Part shown: positions 17,017-26,829 of the stretch, piece after piece
Position numbering within the stretch: the stretch's first letter is position 1
Layout: each line of letters begins with the position of its first letter
Source of the DNA: JASGMR01 sp963664675
GTDB taxonomy: Bacteria > Thermotogota > Thermotogae > Petrotogales > Kosmotogaceae
Assembly: GCA_963664675.2 (NCBI GenBank)
Contig: CAXXLB010000009.1
Coordinates: 620,001 to 684,000 of the forward strand
Direction of reading: 5' to 3'
DNA: 64,000 nucleotides
The notes under the pieces: model-generated
What the model was told of the DNA's origin: nothing
Seen by the model: only the letters and a program-made list of their open reading frames with translations
Database searches by the model: none
Program-made: the position numbers and the translations under genes

Positions 17017-18828
17017 ATGTACGACAATGATTTAATTAGAAATATATCAATCATTGCTCACATTGATCATGGCAAAACCACTCTTGTCGATAGAATATTG
17101 GATATAACTCATACGGTTGAATCAAGAAAAATGAAAGAGCAATTTTTGGATCAGATGGATTTAGAAAGAGAAAGAGGTATCACTATTAAAGCAAAGCCTC
17201 TGAAGATCTTATACCGCGCAAAGAATCAAAAGGAATATGAAATAAATATTATCGATACTCCCGGACACGTGGATTTTAGTTATGAAGTTTCAAGGAGTCT
17301 AGCTGCATGCGAAGGGGCCATTTTGCTTGTCGATGCTTCTCAGGGAGTTGAAGCACAAACGGTGAGTAACACTTATCTCGCTATTGAGAATGATTTAGAA
17401 ATAATCCCGGTTATTAATAAGATCGATATGCCTAACGCTAATATTGAAGAAACTATAAGTGAGATAGAAGATTTAGTGGGGTTAGGTGAAAACGATTGTA
17501 TTAAAGCCAGTGCTAAAACCGGAGAGGGTGTAATGGAAATTCTTGAAGAAGTGATAAAAAAGGTTCCGTCCCCCGGTGGGAAAAAAGAAAAAAAATTAAA
17601 AGCTCTGATTTTTGATGCAGCTTACAATAAATACAAAGGTGTTGTTATACATACAAGAATCTTCGACGGATCAATAAAAGCCGGAGACAAAATCAAATTA
17701 CTGAGCACTAAAGAAAATTATGAGGTTTTAGAGGTCGGAATTTTCAATCCGGGGTTATTTGAAGTTGAGAAATTGAACGCAGGAGAAGTCGGTTATATTG
17801 TTGCCGGAATAAAGGATGTTTCAAGCGCAAATATTGGAGATACGATAACAAACTCATCGGATCCTGTTGATAATCCTTTACCCGGATATAAAGAGGCTAA
17901 ACCGATGGTTTATGCAGGTATTTTTCCAGGAATGCCCGAATATTATGATGAGCTCAGAAAAGCAATTGAAAAACTTGTATTGAATGACGCTTCAGTAACA
18001 TATATCCCTGAGAATTCACCTGCCCTTGGGTTCGGTTTTAGAATGGGGTTTTTAGGCGTTTTACACATGGAAATAATCCAAGAGAGACTGGAAAGAGAAT
18101 ACGATATTGCCTGTATTCTGACTGCGCCGAATGTAGTATTCAAAATAAATGTCGGGGGTAAAGAAGTGGAGATAAATAATCCTGCGGATTTTCCGGAAGA
18201 AGCCGATATTAAATATATTATGGAACCCTTCGTGGATTTGTCTATTATCACTCCTTCAGAATACATGGGCAACTTAATCAATTTTATCACTTCTGAAAAA
18301 AGAGGAGAATTTAAAGAAGTTGAAAATGCAGGAAAAAACAGAGTTGTTTTGAAATTTAAAGCTCCGCTGGCGGAAATTATGTTTGACTTCTTTGATAAAA
18401 TGAAAGCCATATCAAGAGGATACGCATCTATGGATTATGAAATTATTGGTTATGAAAAATCAGATATGGTTAAAGTCACAATTTATATAAACCATGAAAA
18501 AGTCGATTCATTATCATTCATCGTACATAGGGAAAAAGAATATACTGTTTCAAAACAATTGGTCGATAAATTGAAAGATTTAATTCCCAAACATCAATTT
18601 GAAATCCCCATACAGGCCCAGGCCCATGGAAGATTTATCGCCAGAAGCACTATAAAAGCTTTCAGAAAAGATGTTTTAGCCAAATGTTACGGTGGGGATG
18701 TCACAAGGAAGATGAAACTGCTGAAGAAACAAAAGGAAGGGAAAAAAAGAATGAGAACTATAGGACAGGTAGAGATTCCTCAGAATGCCTTTTTAGCTCT
18801 TTTAAAAATTGGAGACACTGATAAGTAA
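17017..18828 (+). CDS. lepA: elongation factor 4 (back-translocating GTPase)
   Basis: A ribosome-associated GTPase of 603 residues, normal length for LepA. Seen: G1 AHIDHGKTT, switch-region RERGITIKA, G3 DTPGHVDF, G4 NKIDMP, and the LepA-specific C-terminal domain ending in RMRTIGQVEIPQNAFLALL. It has a GGGAGG ribosome site. It shares one base with nfo (TAATG), so the two are probably translated together. Confidence 0.97.
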   Translation: MYDNDLIRNISIIAHIDHGKTTLVDRILDITHTVESRKMKEQFLDQMDLERERGITIKAKPLKILYRAKNQKEYEINIIDTPGHVDFSYEVSRSLAACEGAILLVDASQGVEAQTVSNTYLAIENDLEIIPVINKIDMPNANIEETISEIEDLVGLGENDCIKASAKTGEGVMEILEEVIKKVPSPGGKKEKKLKALIFDAAYNKYKGVVIHTRIFDGSIKAGDKIKLLSTKENYEVLEVGIFNPGLFEVEKLNAGEVGYIVAGIKDVSSANIGDTITNSSDPVDNPLPGYKEAKPMVYAGIFPGMPEYYDELRKAIEKLVLNDASVTYIPENSPALGFGFRMGFLGVLHMEIIQERLEREYDIACILTAPNVVFKINVGGKEVEINNPADFPEEADIKYIMEPFVDLSIITPSEYMGNLINFITSEKRGEFKEVENAGKNRVVLKFKAPLAEIMFDFFDKMKAISRGYASMDYEIIGYEKSDMVKVTIYINHEKVDSLSFIVHREKEYTVSKQLVDKLKDLIPKHQFEIPIQAQAHGRFIARSTIKAFRKDVLAKCYGGDVTRKMKLLKKQKEGKKRMRTIGQVEIPQNAFLALLKIGDTDK

Positions 18829-19688
18829 TGAATGTTTATATCGGTGCTCACATGTCCATATCGAAGGGATTTCATGAAGTCCCTTCTAACACAAGAAAGA
18901 TTAATGCAAATACTTTTCAGATTTTTCCTCAAAGTCCGAGAATCTGGAAAAATAAACTTCCAGATCTGGAAGAATCCGAACTCTTTAAAGAAAATATGAG
19001 AAAAGAAGCTATAAGTTTTGACAAAGTCCTTGTTCATTCTTCCTATCTTATAAATCTTGCAAGTCCCAGAGAAGATGTGAGGGAAAAATCAATAAAATCT
19101 CTGATCTCTCAAATTAATATCGTCTCAAGACTCGGTTTGAAATATATCAATATCCATCCGGGAAGTTATCTCTATTCAACTTTGAAGGAAGGGACCGATA
19201 AAATTGCTGAAGCTATAGATTTTGTTTTCAATCAGATAGATGATAAAAATATTGAAATTCTGTTGGAAAATGTCGCGAAGAAGGGTACTAATATCGGAGT
19301 AAATTTCGAAGAGTTGAAAGATATAATTGATAGAACAGCTTTTAAAAATAGAATGGGAATTACTTATGATACCTGTCACGGTTTCGATTCAAATTATGAT
19401 ATTACAACCGATGAATCGGTTGAGAATTTACTGAGCATTATAGATAAAGAGCTGGGAATAAAAAGATTAAAAATGATTCATCTCAACGACAGTAAATTTT
19501 CATTGGGAGCCGGTAAAGACAGACATGAATGTTTTGGAGATGGAAATATTGCCAAAAGGAATGAGGGATTTAAACCTTTTTTGAGAAATAAAATAATCCA
19601 GTCTATTCCCTGGCTTTTAGAAACTCCAGGTAACGATGAAAACCATAAAGAAGAGATAATTAAAATAAAAAGTTTAATGGGTTGGTGA
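18828..19688 (+). CDS. nfo: endonuclease IV (AP endonuclease)
   Basis: Cleaves DNA 5' to abasic sites in base excision repair. A 286-residue TIM barrel with the family signatures: GAHMSISKG at the N-terminus, INIHPGSYL, LLENVAKKGTNIG, GITYDTCHGFDS, HLNDSKFSLGAGKDRHE (zinc ligands) and LETPG near the end. It overlaps lepA by one base; pyrG follows after four bases. Confidence 0.96.
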   Translation: MNVYIGAHMSISKGFHEVPSNTRKINANTFQIFPQSPRIWKNKLPDLEESELFKENMRKEAISFDKVLVHSSYLINLASPREDVREKSIKSLISQINIVSRLGLKYINIHPGSYLYSTLKEGTDKIAEAIDFVFNQIDDKNIEILLENVAKKGTNIGVNFEELKDIIDRTAFKNRMGITYDTCHGFDSNYDITTDESVENLLSIIDKELGIKRLKMIHLNDSKFSLGAGKDRHECFGDGNIAKRNEGFKPFLRNKIIQSIPWLLETPGNDENHKEEIIKIKSLMGW

Positions 19689-19692
19689 AATT

Positions 19693-21267
19693 GTGAAAAA
19701 GTATATTGTTGTCACTGGTGGTGTTTTGAGTGGTATAGGAAAGGGAATAGTTTCCGCATCCACGGGAAGAGTTCTGAAAGAATACGGTATAAATATAAAT
19801 TCCTTAAAAATAGATCCTTATCTGAATGTTGATCCAGGTACTATGAATCCAAATCAGCATGGAGAAGTCTATGTAACTGATGACGGTTATGAAGCTGATT
19901 TAGATCTTGGTCATTACGAAAGATTTCTTGGAAAAACTATGGGAAGAGAAAACAACGTAACTGCGGGACAGATTTATAGAACTATTATCGATGGCGAGAG
20001 AAAGGGAGAATTCTTAGGAGCCACAGTTCAGATAGTTCCCCATGTAACGGATAAGATCAAAGAAAGAATAAGGAAAATCGAAGCGGATGTTGTAATGGTC
20101 GAAATAGGAGGAACAGTCGGTGATATTGAAGGAGAAATATTTCTTGAGGCCGTCAGGCAATTAACGGTAGAAGAGGGATTGGACAACTTTTTCTTTATCC
20201 ATGTCACATATGTTCCATATTTAAGGGTGACAAATGAATTCAAAACAAAACCCACTCAGCAATCGGTTCAATTACTCAGAAGAATAGGTATTCATCCCAA
20301 TATGATCATCGTCAGGTCGGAAACGGAGGTTGACTCGGAAGTAATGGACAAAATTTCGCTGTTTGGCGGTGTTCCGCATGAGATGGTTATAAACCTTCCA
20401 GACTCGAATAATGTTTACAGCGTTCCGGAAATGCTCCATAATAATGGAATACACAATTTAATTTCCAAGAAATTGAATTTGGATTTATCCGGAATATTCA
20501 ACTGGAAATATCCAACTTCTTTTAAAAACGTGAAAATTGCTCTGATTGGAAAATATTTGGGCACGGATGATGCCTACAAAAGTATTCTTGAAAGTCTGAC
20601 CCTGTGTGGTGTTAAAAGGCCGGAAGTTCTTGATTCTGAAGATTTAGAAGAAATGACTGAAGAACAAGTTTCAAATTTACTATCGAAATATGATGGACTT
20701 ATTATCCCCGGCGGCTTTGGCAAAAGGGGAATCGAAGGAAAAATAAAAGCCTGTTCTTATGCAAGGAAAAACGATATACCTGTTCTTGGCATATGTCTTG
20801 GAATGCAGGTCATGGTGATTGAATATGCGAGAAATGTTCTGGGAATGAAGGACGCTAACTCTGTTGAGTTTGATAAAAATACATCATTTCCAGTAATAGA
20901 TATAATGGAAAAACAGAAAAAAGTCTTGAAGATGGGAGGAACTATGAGACTTGGTTCTCAGAGAGCAATCATAATGAAGGGTTCCAAATTGATGGATATT
21001 TATAATGGAAAAGGGGAAATATATGAAAGGCACAGACATAGGTATGAAGTCAATTACGAAAAATTTAAAGAGATGTTTTCTTTCCCGGATAATATAAAGG
21101 AAGGTACTCTGGTTATTTCTGCAAAAGAAGATTTTGTTGAAGCTGTTGAATTACCTGAGAAATTATTTTATGTGGGAATTCAATACCATCCCGAATTTAA
21201 ATCGCAAGTTGGTAACCCACACCCATTGTTTAAAAATTTAATTGAAACAATAACCAGGAATAAATAA
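19693..21267 (+). CDS. pyrG: CTP synthase
   Basis: Makes CTP from UTP with glutamine or ammonia. The 524-residue chain has the N-terminal synthetase domain (GGVLSGIGKGIVSAS, DPYLNVDPGTMNP, FLGATVQIVPHVTD) and the C-terminal class I glutamine amidotransferase domain with the nucleophile cysteine in LGICLGMQ and the His-x-Glu pair in YHPEFKS. GTG start. It is part of a compact run with nfo and folP (spacings of 4 and 1 bases). Confidence 0.97.
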   Translation: MKKYIVVTGGVLSGIGKGIVSASTGRVLKEYGININSLKIDPYLNVDPGTMNPNQHGEVYVTDDGYEADLDLGHYERFLGKTMGRENNVTAGQIYRTIIDGERKGEFLGATVQIVPHVTDKIKERIRKIEADVVMVEIGGTVGDIEGEIFLEAVRQLTVEEGLDNFFFIHVTYVPYLRVTNEFKTKPTQQSVQLLRRIGIHPNMIIVRSETEVDSEVMDKISLFGGVPHEMVINLPDSNNVYSVPEMLHNNGIHNLISKKLNLDLSGIFNWKYPTSFKNVKIALIGKYLGTDDAYKSILESLTLCGVKRPEVLDSEDLEEMTEEQVSNLLSKYDGLIIPGGFGKRGIEGKIKACSYARKNDIPVLGICLGMQVMVIEYARNVLGMKDANSVEFDKNTSFPVIDIMEKQKKVLKMGGTMRLGSQRAIIMKGSKLMDIYNGKGEIYERHRHRYEVNYEKFKEMFSFPDNIKEGTLVISAKEDFVEAVELPEKLFYVGIQYHPEFKSQVGNPHPLFKNLIETITRNK

Positions 21268-21268
21268 A

Positions 21269-22084
21269 TTGTTCACTTTTGATGTGTTAAATTATCCCAA
21301 TATTATGGGTATTCTCAATATTACTCCGGATTCTTTCTATGAAAAAAGCAGATTAAAAAATCACTTGAATGCTGTTATGAAAGCAAACGAGATGATTAAC
21401 AACGGGGCCTCGATTATAGATATCGGCGGCGAATCATCAAGACCTGGTTCCAGGTCGGTTCACTGGAAAGAAGAACTCGATAGAATTTTACCCGTTATAC
21501 GTGAATTGAAAAAAAACAATTTTTTTATATCTGTGGATACTTATCATCCGGAAACAGCAAGAATTTGCCTGGAAAACGGCGTTGAAATGATAAATGATAT
21601 TTCTGGGTTTACAAATCCGAAAATGGTGGAACTGGTACTGGAATTCAAACCTTATATAGTTTTAATGCACATGAAGGGTACGCCTAAGACAATGCAGGAA
21701 GAACCTTTTTACAAAGATGTTTGCACCGAAGTTTACGATTTTTTAATCGAAGGAGCAACGAGACTGGAAAAACTGGGATTACCGGAAGAAAAGATAATAG
21801 TAGATCCGGGAATTGGATTTGGAAAAAGGTACATCGATAACATAAATTTACTTAAAAACATCAGTTATCTAACTTCAAAAAAATATAAGGTTTTAATAGG
21901 GGCATCAAGAAAAAGTTTTTTGGATGTTATAATTAATGAGCCACCCGAAAATAGATTAGAGGGTACTTTGGCGGTTTCAGATTTATGTTTCAGAAAAAAA
22001 GTCGATATTGTAAGGGTACACGATGTTAAGGAGCATGATAAATTTTTTAAAGTGTTAAAAAAACTATACGAAGAGAGTGAATAA
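21269..22084 (+). CDS. folP: dihydropteroate synthase
   Basis: Joins p-aminobenzoate to hydroxymethyl-dihydropterin pyrophosphate in folate synthesis. A 271-residue TIM barrel with MGILNITPDSF, IIDIGGESSRPGS, the aspartate in SVDTYHPE, INDISGF, LMHMKGTPKTMQ, and IGASRKSF. TTG start one base after pyrG. It overlaps the following permease gene by eight bases. No other folate gene is adjacent. Confidence 0.94.
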   Translation: MFTFDVLNYPNIMGILNITPDSFYEKSRLKNHLNAVMKANEMINNGASIIDIGGESSRPGSRSVHWKEELDRILPVIRELKKNNFFISVDTYHPETARICLENGVEMINDISGFTNPKMVELVLEFKPYIVLMHMKGTPKTMQEEPFYKDVCTEVYDFLIEGATRLEKLGLPEEKIIVDPGIGFGKRYIDNINLLKNISYLTSKKYKVLIGASRKSFLDVIINEPPENRLEGTLAVSDLCFRKKVDIVRVHDVKEHDKFFKVLKKLYEESE

Positions 22085-23405
22085 TATTATGAAGAAGAGA
22101 GGTTCAAAATACTGGAAAGAAACTTTTCAAGCATATTTATTCTTGTTGCCTTCATTTATAATTCTGGGAGTGTTTGTCTTCTGGCCTATAGCATTTTCAT
22201 TTGTTTTAAGTTTTTTTAAATGGGATTACACTACAACAGAAAAATATTTCATCGGATTTGATAATTATAAGGAGCTTTTCAGATTATCTTCACCAATAGA
22301 TATAAACTTTTTTTATGCCCTTATCAATACTCTCGTTTATTTTTTAGCAGCCTATTTTATTATTACAATCATATACACCCTTATAAATTCTAAAAAAGAA
22401 AATTACGAAAGAAAAATTTATTGGGGATTATCAATCTCTTTAATTCTGCTGGCTTTTTATTTTATCACAAGAAATATTATGCCTGTTTATTCTCTTGTAC
22501 ATTTTTATATATCCGTTATAATAATTGCATTTTTCATCTTCTTCATATTAAAAAACAAAAAAGAGAGTATTTTCACCTTTTTCAGAAAAAAACCGTGGAT
22601 AAATTTTTTCTTTTTTGTCTTTTTGTTTCTTTTATTATCAAGAGTTTTTGTGCCTCAGAGTTATGATCTCTTTGATTTCTTTTTCAAAGCTAAAGAAAGT
22701 TCGGATTTTTTGAAAGCGATTTTCAATACCATTTATTATGTTATATTATCCGTTCCGATTCAAATATTATTGGCACTGATAATTGCACTTTTGTTAAACT
22801 CAAGTATAAAACTGAGATCGCTTTTCAGAACAGCATATTTTATTCCATTTGTCACATCCGTAGTTGCCGTATCCCTCGTCTGGCAATGGATGTTCAACGA
22901 TTCCTTTGGATTGATTAATTATTTCCTGTCATTTATCAATGTAGATAAAATAGCGTGGTTAAAAAAAGAAGTCTGGACCATTCCAACAATCGCCATGGTA
23001 TCTGTATGGCAGCATTTAGGTTATACATCGGTAATATTCCTTGCAGGATTACAGAGTATCGACAGATCTTATTATGAAGCAGCAACTGTTGATGGAGCGA
23101 ACAGATGGCAGCAGTTTAAAAATATAACATGGCCACTCCTTTCTCCTACCACATTTTTTATAATCATAATAACAATGATAGGTTCGTTCAAGGTTTTTTC
23201 TCAAATATTCATTTTATACAGCGGGCTGCCCGGTCCGGTTAATAAAAGCGGATTGACACTCGTTTACTATGTTTTTGAAAAATTTTATAACGAACAGAGA
23301 ATGGGAGTTGCGAGCGCAGCAGCCTATGTGTTGTTTTTAATCATTCTTCTATTAACTTTTATAAATTTCAGAGTTGGCAAAAAAAGTGTTCATTACGAGA
23401 GTTAG
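22077..23405 (+). CDS. sugar ABC transporter permease, MalF family, with membrane insertion
   Basis: An inner-membrane permease of a carbohydrate importer. 442 residues, longer than the usual 290-300 because residues about 70-190 add several extra hydrophobic segments before the standard six-helix core. The EAA loop (YYEAATVDGANRW) near residue 331 contacts the ATPase. The start may be GTG 22077 or ATG 22089. The partner permease follows after nine bases. No binding protein or ATPase is nearby, so both must be supplied from elsewhere, as is common for shared MsmK/MalK-type ATPases. Confidence 0.88.
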   Translation: MNNIMKKRGSKYWKETFQAYLFLLPSFIILGVFVFWPIAFSFVLSFFKWDYTTTEKYFIGFDNYKELFRLSSPIDINFFYALINTLVYFLAAYFIITIIYTLINSKKENYERKIYWGLSISLILLAFYFITRNIMPVYSLVHFYISVIIIAFFIFFILKNKKESIFTFFRKKPWINFFFFVFLFLLLSRVFVPQSYDLFDFFFKAKESSDFLKAIFNTIYYVILSVPIQILLALIIALLLNSSIKLRSLFRTAYFIPFVTSVVAVSLVWQWMFNDSFGLINYFLSFINVDKIAWLKKEVWTIPTIAMVSVWQHLGYTSVIFLAGLQSIDRSYYEAATVDGANRWQQFKNITWPLLSPTTFFIIIITMIGSFKVFSQIFILYSGLPGPVNKSGLTLVYYVFEKFYNEQRMGVASAAAYVLFLIILLLTFINFRVGKKSVHYES

Positions 23406-23414
23406 GTGAGTTGA

Positions 23415-25817
23415 ATGAAAAATTCTTACAAAATTTTTATTTATATAGTTGTAATCTGCGGGGCAATTTTAATGCTTATACCGTTTGCCTGGATGGTGGA
23501 CACTTCATTCAAAGCATCCAGTGAAGTGAGTACCTGGCCTCCAAAATGGACGACTAAAAATGCGGCTCAGTCATATACTTTCAATACTAAAATACAGAAA
23601 AAAACGAGTGGAAGTGGTGTGGATTTAACTTCTCTGAGTTTAAGTGAATTCAAAAATTTTTCGGCTCTGTTATCTGAAAGAACGGGTGATAACATATTAG
23701 TTTTAACATTGGATGATGATCCTATCAGAAGAGGGGAAGTGGAGTTACTTCTTTTGAACAATGAAGGTGAATCAGCTTTTTATGCTCTGAATATTTCTGA
23801 AGCTGACAAGGCAAGCCTTTTTAACGAATTCACCAGTTATGAAGAACTACCGGAAGAATATTCTTTCATTAAAGATATTGAAACAAAAAATATCGATGAG
23901 TTCATCAATGAATATCTGGATTCGAGCGAATATTCAACTACAGGATTCATGAGACGAATAATCTTTGTTTCTGAAATTGATGGCACCTTAAATAAAATAA
24001 AAACTAGCTTAGAAACAAGTATTTATAATCCATTTAAAGAGTTACCAACGGATACCGAAGAAACAAAAATTATAAAAACTAATATTAAAAGCAAATTAGA
24101 AGAAGAAACCTCAGAAATAATTGATTTTATCGGAAATACTGAAGAAGAATTATTGGAATTCAGGAAAGGGAAACAAGCTGTTTTATTCAGAGAAGAGCTG
24201 TTAAAAATCACAAATATGATCGAGAAAATAGACTCATATATCGATGAATCTTTCAGTAACATCTTCTCATATCTGAATGAAACTATTCCTGAAGACGATA
24301 GATTTTTGAATATGGCGAGAAGCCAATTTGAAAAAATATATTCAAGTAACTTAGAAAAAAGACTTTCCGAGTGGATTAATTTAGTCAATCAATACATTTT
24401 TGTCAAAAATTTTTATTCAACACAACAGATAAATCAAATTGCCTCAATCAAGATAACGGGAAAAATAAGAAATAACAAAGAGATATATAATTCCCTCGTA
24501 AGCAAAATTGATAACTGGAATGTTCCAGACGACATAAAAAATGAAATACTGAACAGGATTTCTGTCAATAATATTTTAAATTCCAACAACATTTTTCTTG
24601 ATCTTATGGATGGAATAACGATTGATAAGATAAAAAAATTTGATGAAGATTACATGGATATTTTCAGCGACATTAACGAAAATTTAAATTTGATAAAATC
24701 CTCAATTTATTTGCTTGAGAATGAAAATCTGAAATCTGAAATTGAAAATTTCCTCAATAAAGATGGAGATAATGAAAATTATGAAAAGTTAAAAGAACTT
24801 CTGTCAGTCCTCTCAAACGAAGTGGGACAGAGTTTTGTCTATGCGGCATTATTCAGTGATTTTGATTCCTTCGCTTCATCTTTTGGAAGCGATAATTTAA
24901 TGAGCATCATTTATGAGAGATGGAAACAAATAGATTGGATCGGTGAGTTCTCAAAAATCTTTTCGGATTCCATGGGAGAACTGGATCTTTCTGAAAAACC
25001 GGAGATAGTTGATAAAGTCTACTATAGAGGAAGATTGAGTGACTCAAATAAATCCTTTGAAATCGTTTTCAAAGATATTTCAGCAGTTTGGTTTAAAGAT
25101 GATGTGTCTTATGGGAGAGCTAATTATACACTTGGAGAAGTATTTTTGAACTTCTGGCAGAATTATGCCGATGCATGGAATGCCGCCCCGTTTGGAAGAT
25201 ACTACTTCAACACGGTTTTCGTTGCCATAGTCACAACGGTTCTGGAAATTATTTTTGCTGCTATGGCAGCTTTTGCATTTGCGAAAATGGAATTTTTTGG
25301 AAAGAAATTTATTTTTTCTCTCTTTCTCGCAACGATGATGGTACCCGGAGAAGTTCTGCTCGTTCCAAACTTCATAACGCTTACAAATCTTGGATGGATA
25401 GATACTTATTATGCACTGATCGTTCCCTGGGTTGTCAGTGTCTTTGCAATTTTCCTGCTGAGACAACATTTCATGACTATTCCCGATGAGCTTTACGATG
25501 CCGCAAAAATCGATGGAATGAATAAATGGAAATTTTTATGGGGAGTGATGGTTCCCTTGTCAAAACCAGCAATAATAACCGGCGCACTGTTAAAATTTGT
25601 TGGAAGCTGGAATTCATTCCTCTGGGTTTTGATTATAACAAAAAGTCCTGAGTACAGAACATTACCGGTCGGATTACAGAATTTCAGTAGCGCCACCGGT
25701 ACGGAATATAATCTGTTAATGTCCGCCGCTACATTTTCAATTATCCCGGTAGTAGTGTTGTTTTTAGTCACTCAGAAATACTTCATAGCTGGTATATCAA
25801 GGAGTGGATTAAAATAG
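23415..25817 (+). CDS. sugar ABC transporter permease, MalG family, with giant extracytoplasmic insertion
   Basis: The second permease of the same importer, 800 residues against about 280 for ordinary MalG. One helix (residues about 8-28) is followed by roughly 550 hydrophilic residues (about 40-590) predicted outside the membrane, rich in acidic and helical stretches, then five helices of the permease core. The EAA loop (DELYDAAKIDGMNKW) is near residue 691. Oversized MalG proteins of this kind are known in Thermotoga, and the function of the inserted domain is not established. Its stop codon overlaps the next small reading frame by four bases. Confidence 0.9.
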   Translation: MKNSYKIFIYIVVICGAILMLIPFAWMVDTSFKASSEVSTWPPKWTTKNAAQSYTFNTKIQKKTSGSGVDLTSLSLSEFKNFSALLSERTGDNILVLTLDDDPIRRGEVELLLLNNEGESAFYALNISEADKASLFNEFTSYEELPEEYSFIKDIETKNIDEFINEYLDSSEYSTTGFMRRIIFVSEIDGTLNKIKTSLETSIYNPFKELPTDTEETKIIKTNIKSKLEEETSEIIDFIGNTEEELLEFRKGKQAVLFREELLKITNMIEKIDSYIDESFSNIFSYLNETIPEDDRFLNMARSQFEKIYSSNLEKRLSEWINLVNQYIFVKNFYSTQQINQIASIKITGKIRNNKEIYNSLVSKIDNWNVPDDIKNEILNRISVNNILNSNNIFLDLMDGITIDKIKKFDEDYMDIFSDINENLNLIKSSIYLLENENLKSEIENFLNKDGDNENYEKLKELLSVLSNEVGQSFVYAALFSDFDSFASSFGSDNLMSIIYERWKQIDWIGEFSKIFSDSMGELDLSEKPEIVDKVYYRGRLSDSNKSFEIVFKDISAVWFKDDVSYGRANYTLGEVFLNFWQNYADAWNAAPFGRYYFNTVFVAIVTTVLEIIFAAMAAFAFAKMEFFGKKFIFSLFLATMMVPGEVLLVPNFITLTNLGWIDTYYALIVPWVVSVFAIFLLRQHFMTIPDELYDAAKIDGMNKWKFLWGVMVPLSKPAIITGALLKFVGSWNSFLWVLIITKSPEYRTLPVGLQNFSSATGTEYNLLMSAATFSIIPVVVLFLVTQKYFIAGISRSGLK

Positions 25818-26044
25818 CCAAAAGAAATAGAATAAAACCTATTTTAGTCGTTTTTATATTAATTCTGTTATTTTTAGCCTATGTAAATATAAAAACAATC
25901 GTCGAATACAATACAATTAAAGACAAACTGGAGATAGTAGAAGATTCTTATAAAAAATTAGAGGAAGAATTAAAAATGAAACAACAACAGTTAAATATAC
26001 TTCAGGATTCTGTTGAGAAAGGAAGAACAGAGGAAAACAGATGA
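25814..26044 (+). CDS. FtsL/DivIC-like small membrane protein with non-canonical start
   Basis: A 76-residue frame between the MalG-like gene and the methyltransferase: a basic N-terminus (KRNRIK), one membrane helix of about 18 residues, then about 45 residues of heptad-rich, charged coiled coil. This is the architecture of FtsL, DivIC and related divisome proteins, but the sequence alone cannot prove it. No ATG, GTG or TTG is available: the best ribosome site (AAGGAG, 25799-25804) points to ATA at 25814, which shares ATAG with the preceding stop, or less well to ATT at 25808. Its TGA overlaps the next ATG by four bases. The coupled overlaps at both ends argue that it is translated. Confidence 0.6.
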   Translation: MAKRNRIKPILVVFILILLFLAYVNIKTIVEYNTIKDKLEIVEDSYKKLEEELKMKQQQLNILQDSVEKGRTEENR

Positions 26045-26829
26045 TGAACTATGTCGTAACAACATCGAACAGACCGAAATACGAACAAATAATTGCAGCA
26101 AAAAAAGTTGCGGAAGAATATAAGGTGAAATTTGTAAAAAGAAAATCTATCGGTAGTTATGTGACAGAGAATGACATAGATTTTTATTATATTCTGGATA
26201 AAAATAATCAATTGAAAATCTATGATGGCAAAGAAATGTTCTTCTTTCATCCGTCCATGTCCAAAGTGAGGCAAAAAAATTTAAAGGATGGGCAGAGAGA
26301 CCATTTAATAGAATCAATAAACCCAGCAGGCGATGAGAAAATATTGGATTTAACCTTTGGGTTGGGAAGTGAAGCACTTTTAATGGCAAAATACCTGACC
26401 ACGGGAACAGTAACCGGCATCGAAGCTTCAATTCATATTTACAGAATCGTTTCGCATGGGCTTAGAAATTATCCTTATCAATATGAATGGCTGAAAGAAG
26501 CGGCTTCTAAAATTGAAATAATCAATATGAACATGAAACAATATTTAAAGGATGCAAAAGATAACTCTTTTGATGTTGTTTATTGTGATCCGATGTTCGA
26601 TATTCCGATATTAAAATCAAATTCATTGAATCCCATTAGAAAATTCGCGAGTTACGATACCGTTGAAGATGAAGATTTTGAAAATATGCGAAGAATAAGC
26701 AGAGATAAAATTATAATTAAAAGTAGAGTAACGGACAGATTATTTAAGAAGATCAATGAATACGGATTTGAAAACATCAATGGAAGCAAAAGATCAGGAA
26801 TTATGTATGGTGTAATGAGTGTAAAATGA
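26041..26829 (+). CDS. RsmJ-like SAM-dependent methyltransferase
   Basis: A 262-residue class I methyltransferase. The SAM-binding motif I is ILDLTFGLGSEALLMA near residues 102-117, and the catalytic-type motif VVYCDPMF near 180 resembles the DPMFP of the RsmJ (16S rRNA guanine-N2) family. The N-terminal 60 residues are extra. The target is probably rRNA or another RNA, by inference only. It overlaps its upstream small gene by four bases and miaA downstream by four. Start could be 26041 or the adjacent ATG at 26044. Confidence 0.75.
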   Translation: MMNYVVTTSNRPKYEQIIAAKKVAEEYKVKFVKRKSIGSYVTENDIDFYYILDKNNQLKIYDGKEMFFFHPSMSKVRQKNLKDGQRDHLIESINPAGDEKILDLTFGLGSEALLMAKYLTTGTVTGIEASIHIYRIVSHGLRNYPYQYEWLKEAASKIEIINMNMKQYLKDAKDNSFDVVYCDPMFDIPILKSNSLNPIRKFASYDTVEDEDFENMRRISRDKIIIKSRVTDRLFKKINEYGFENINGSKRSGIMYGVMSVK

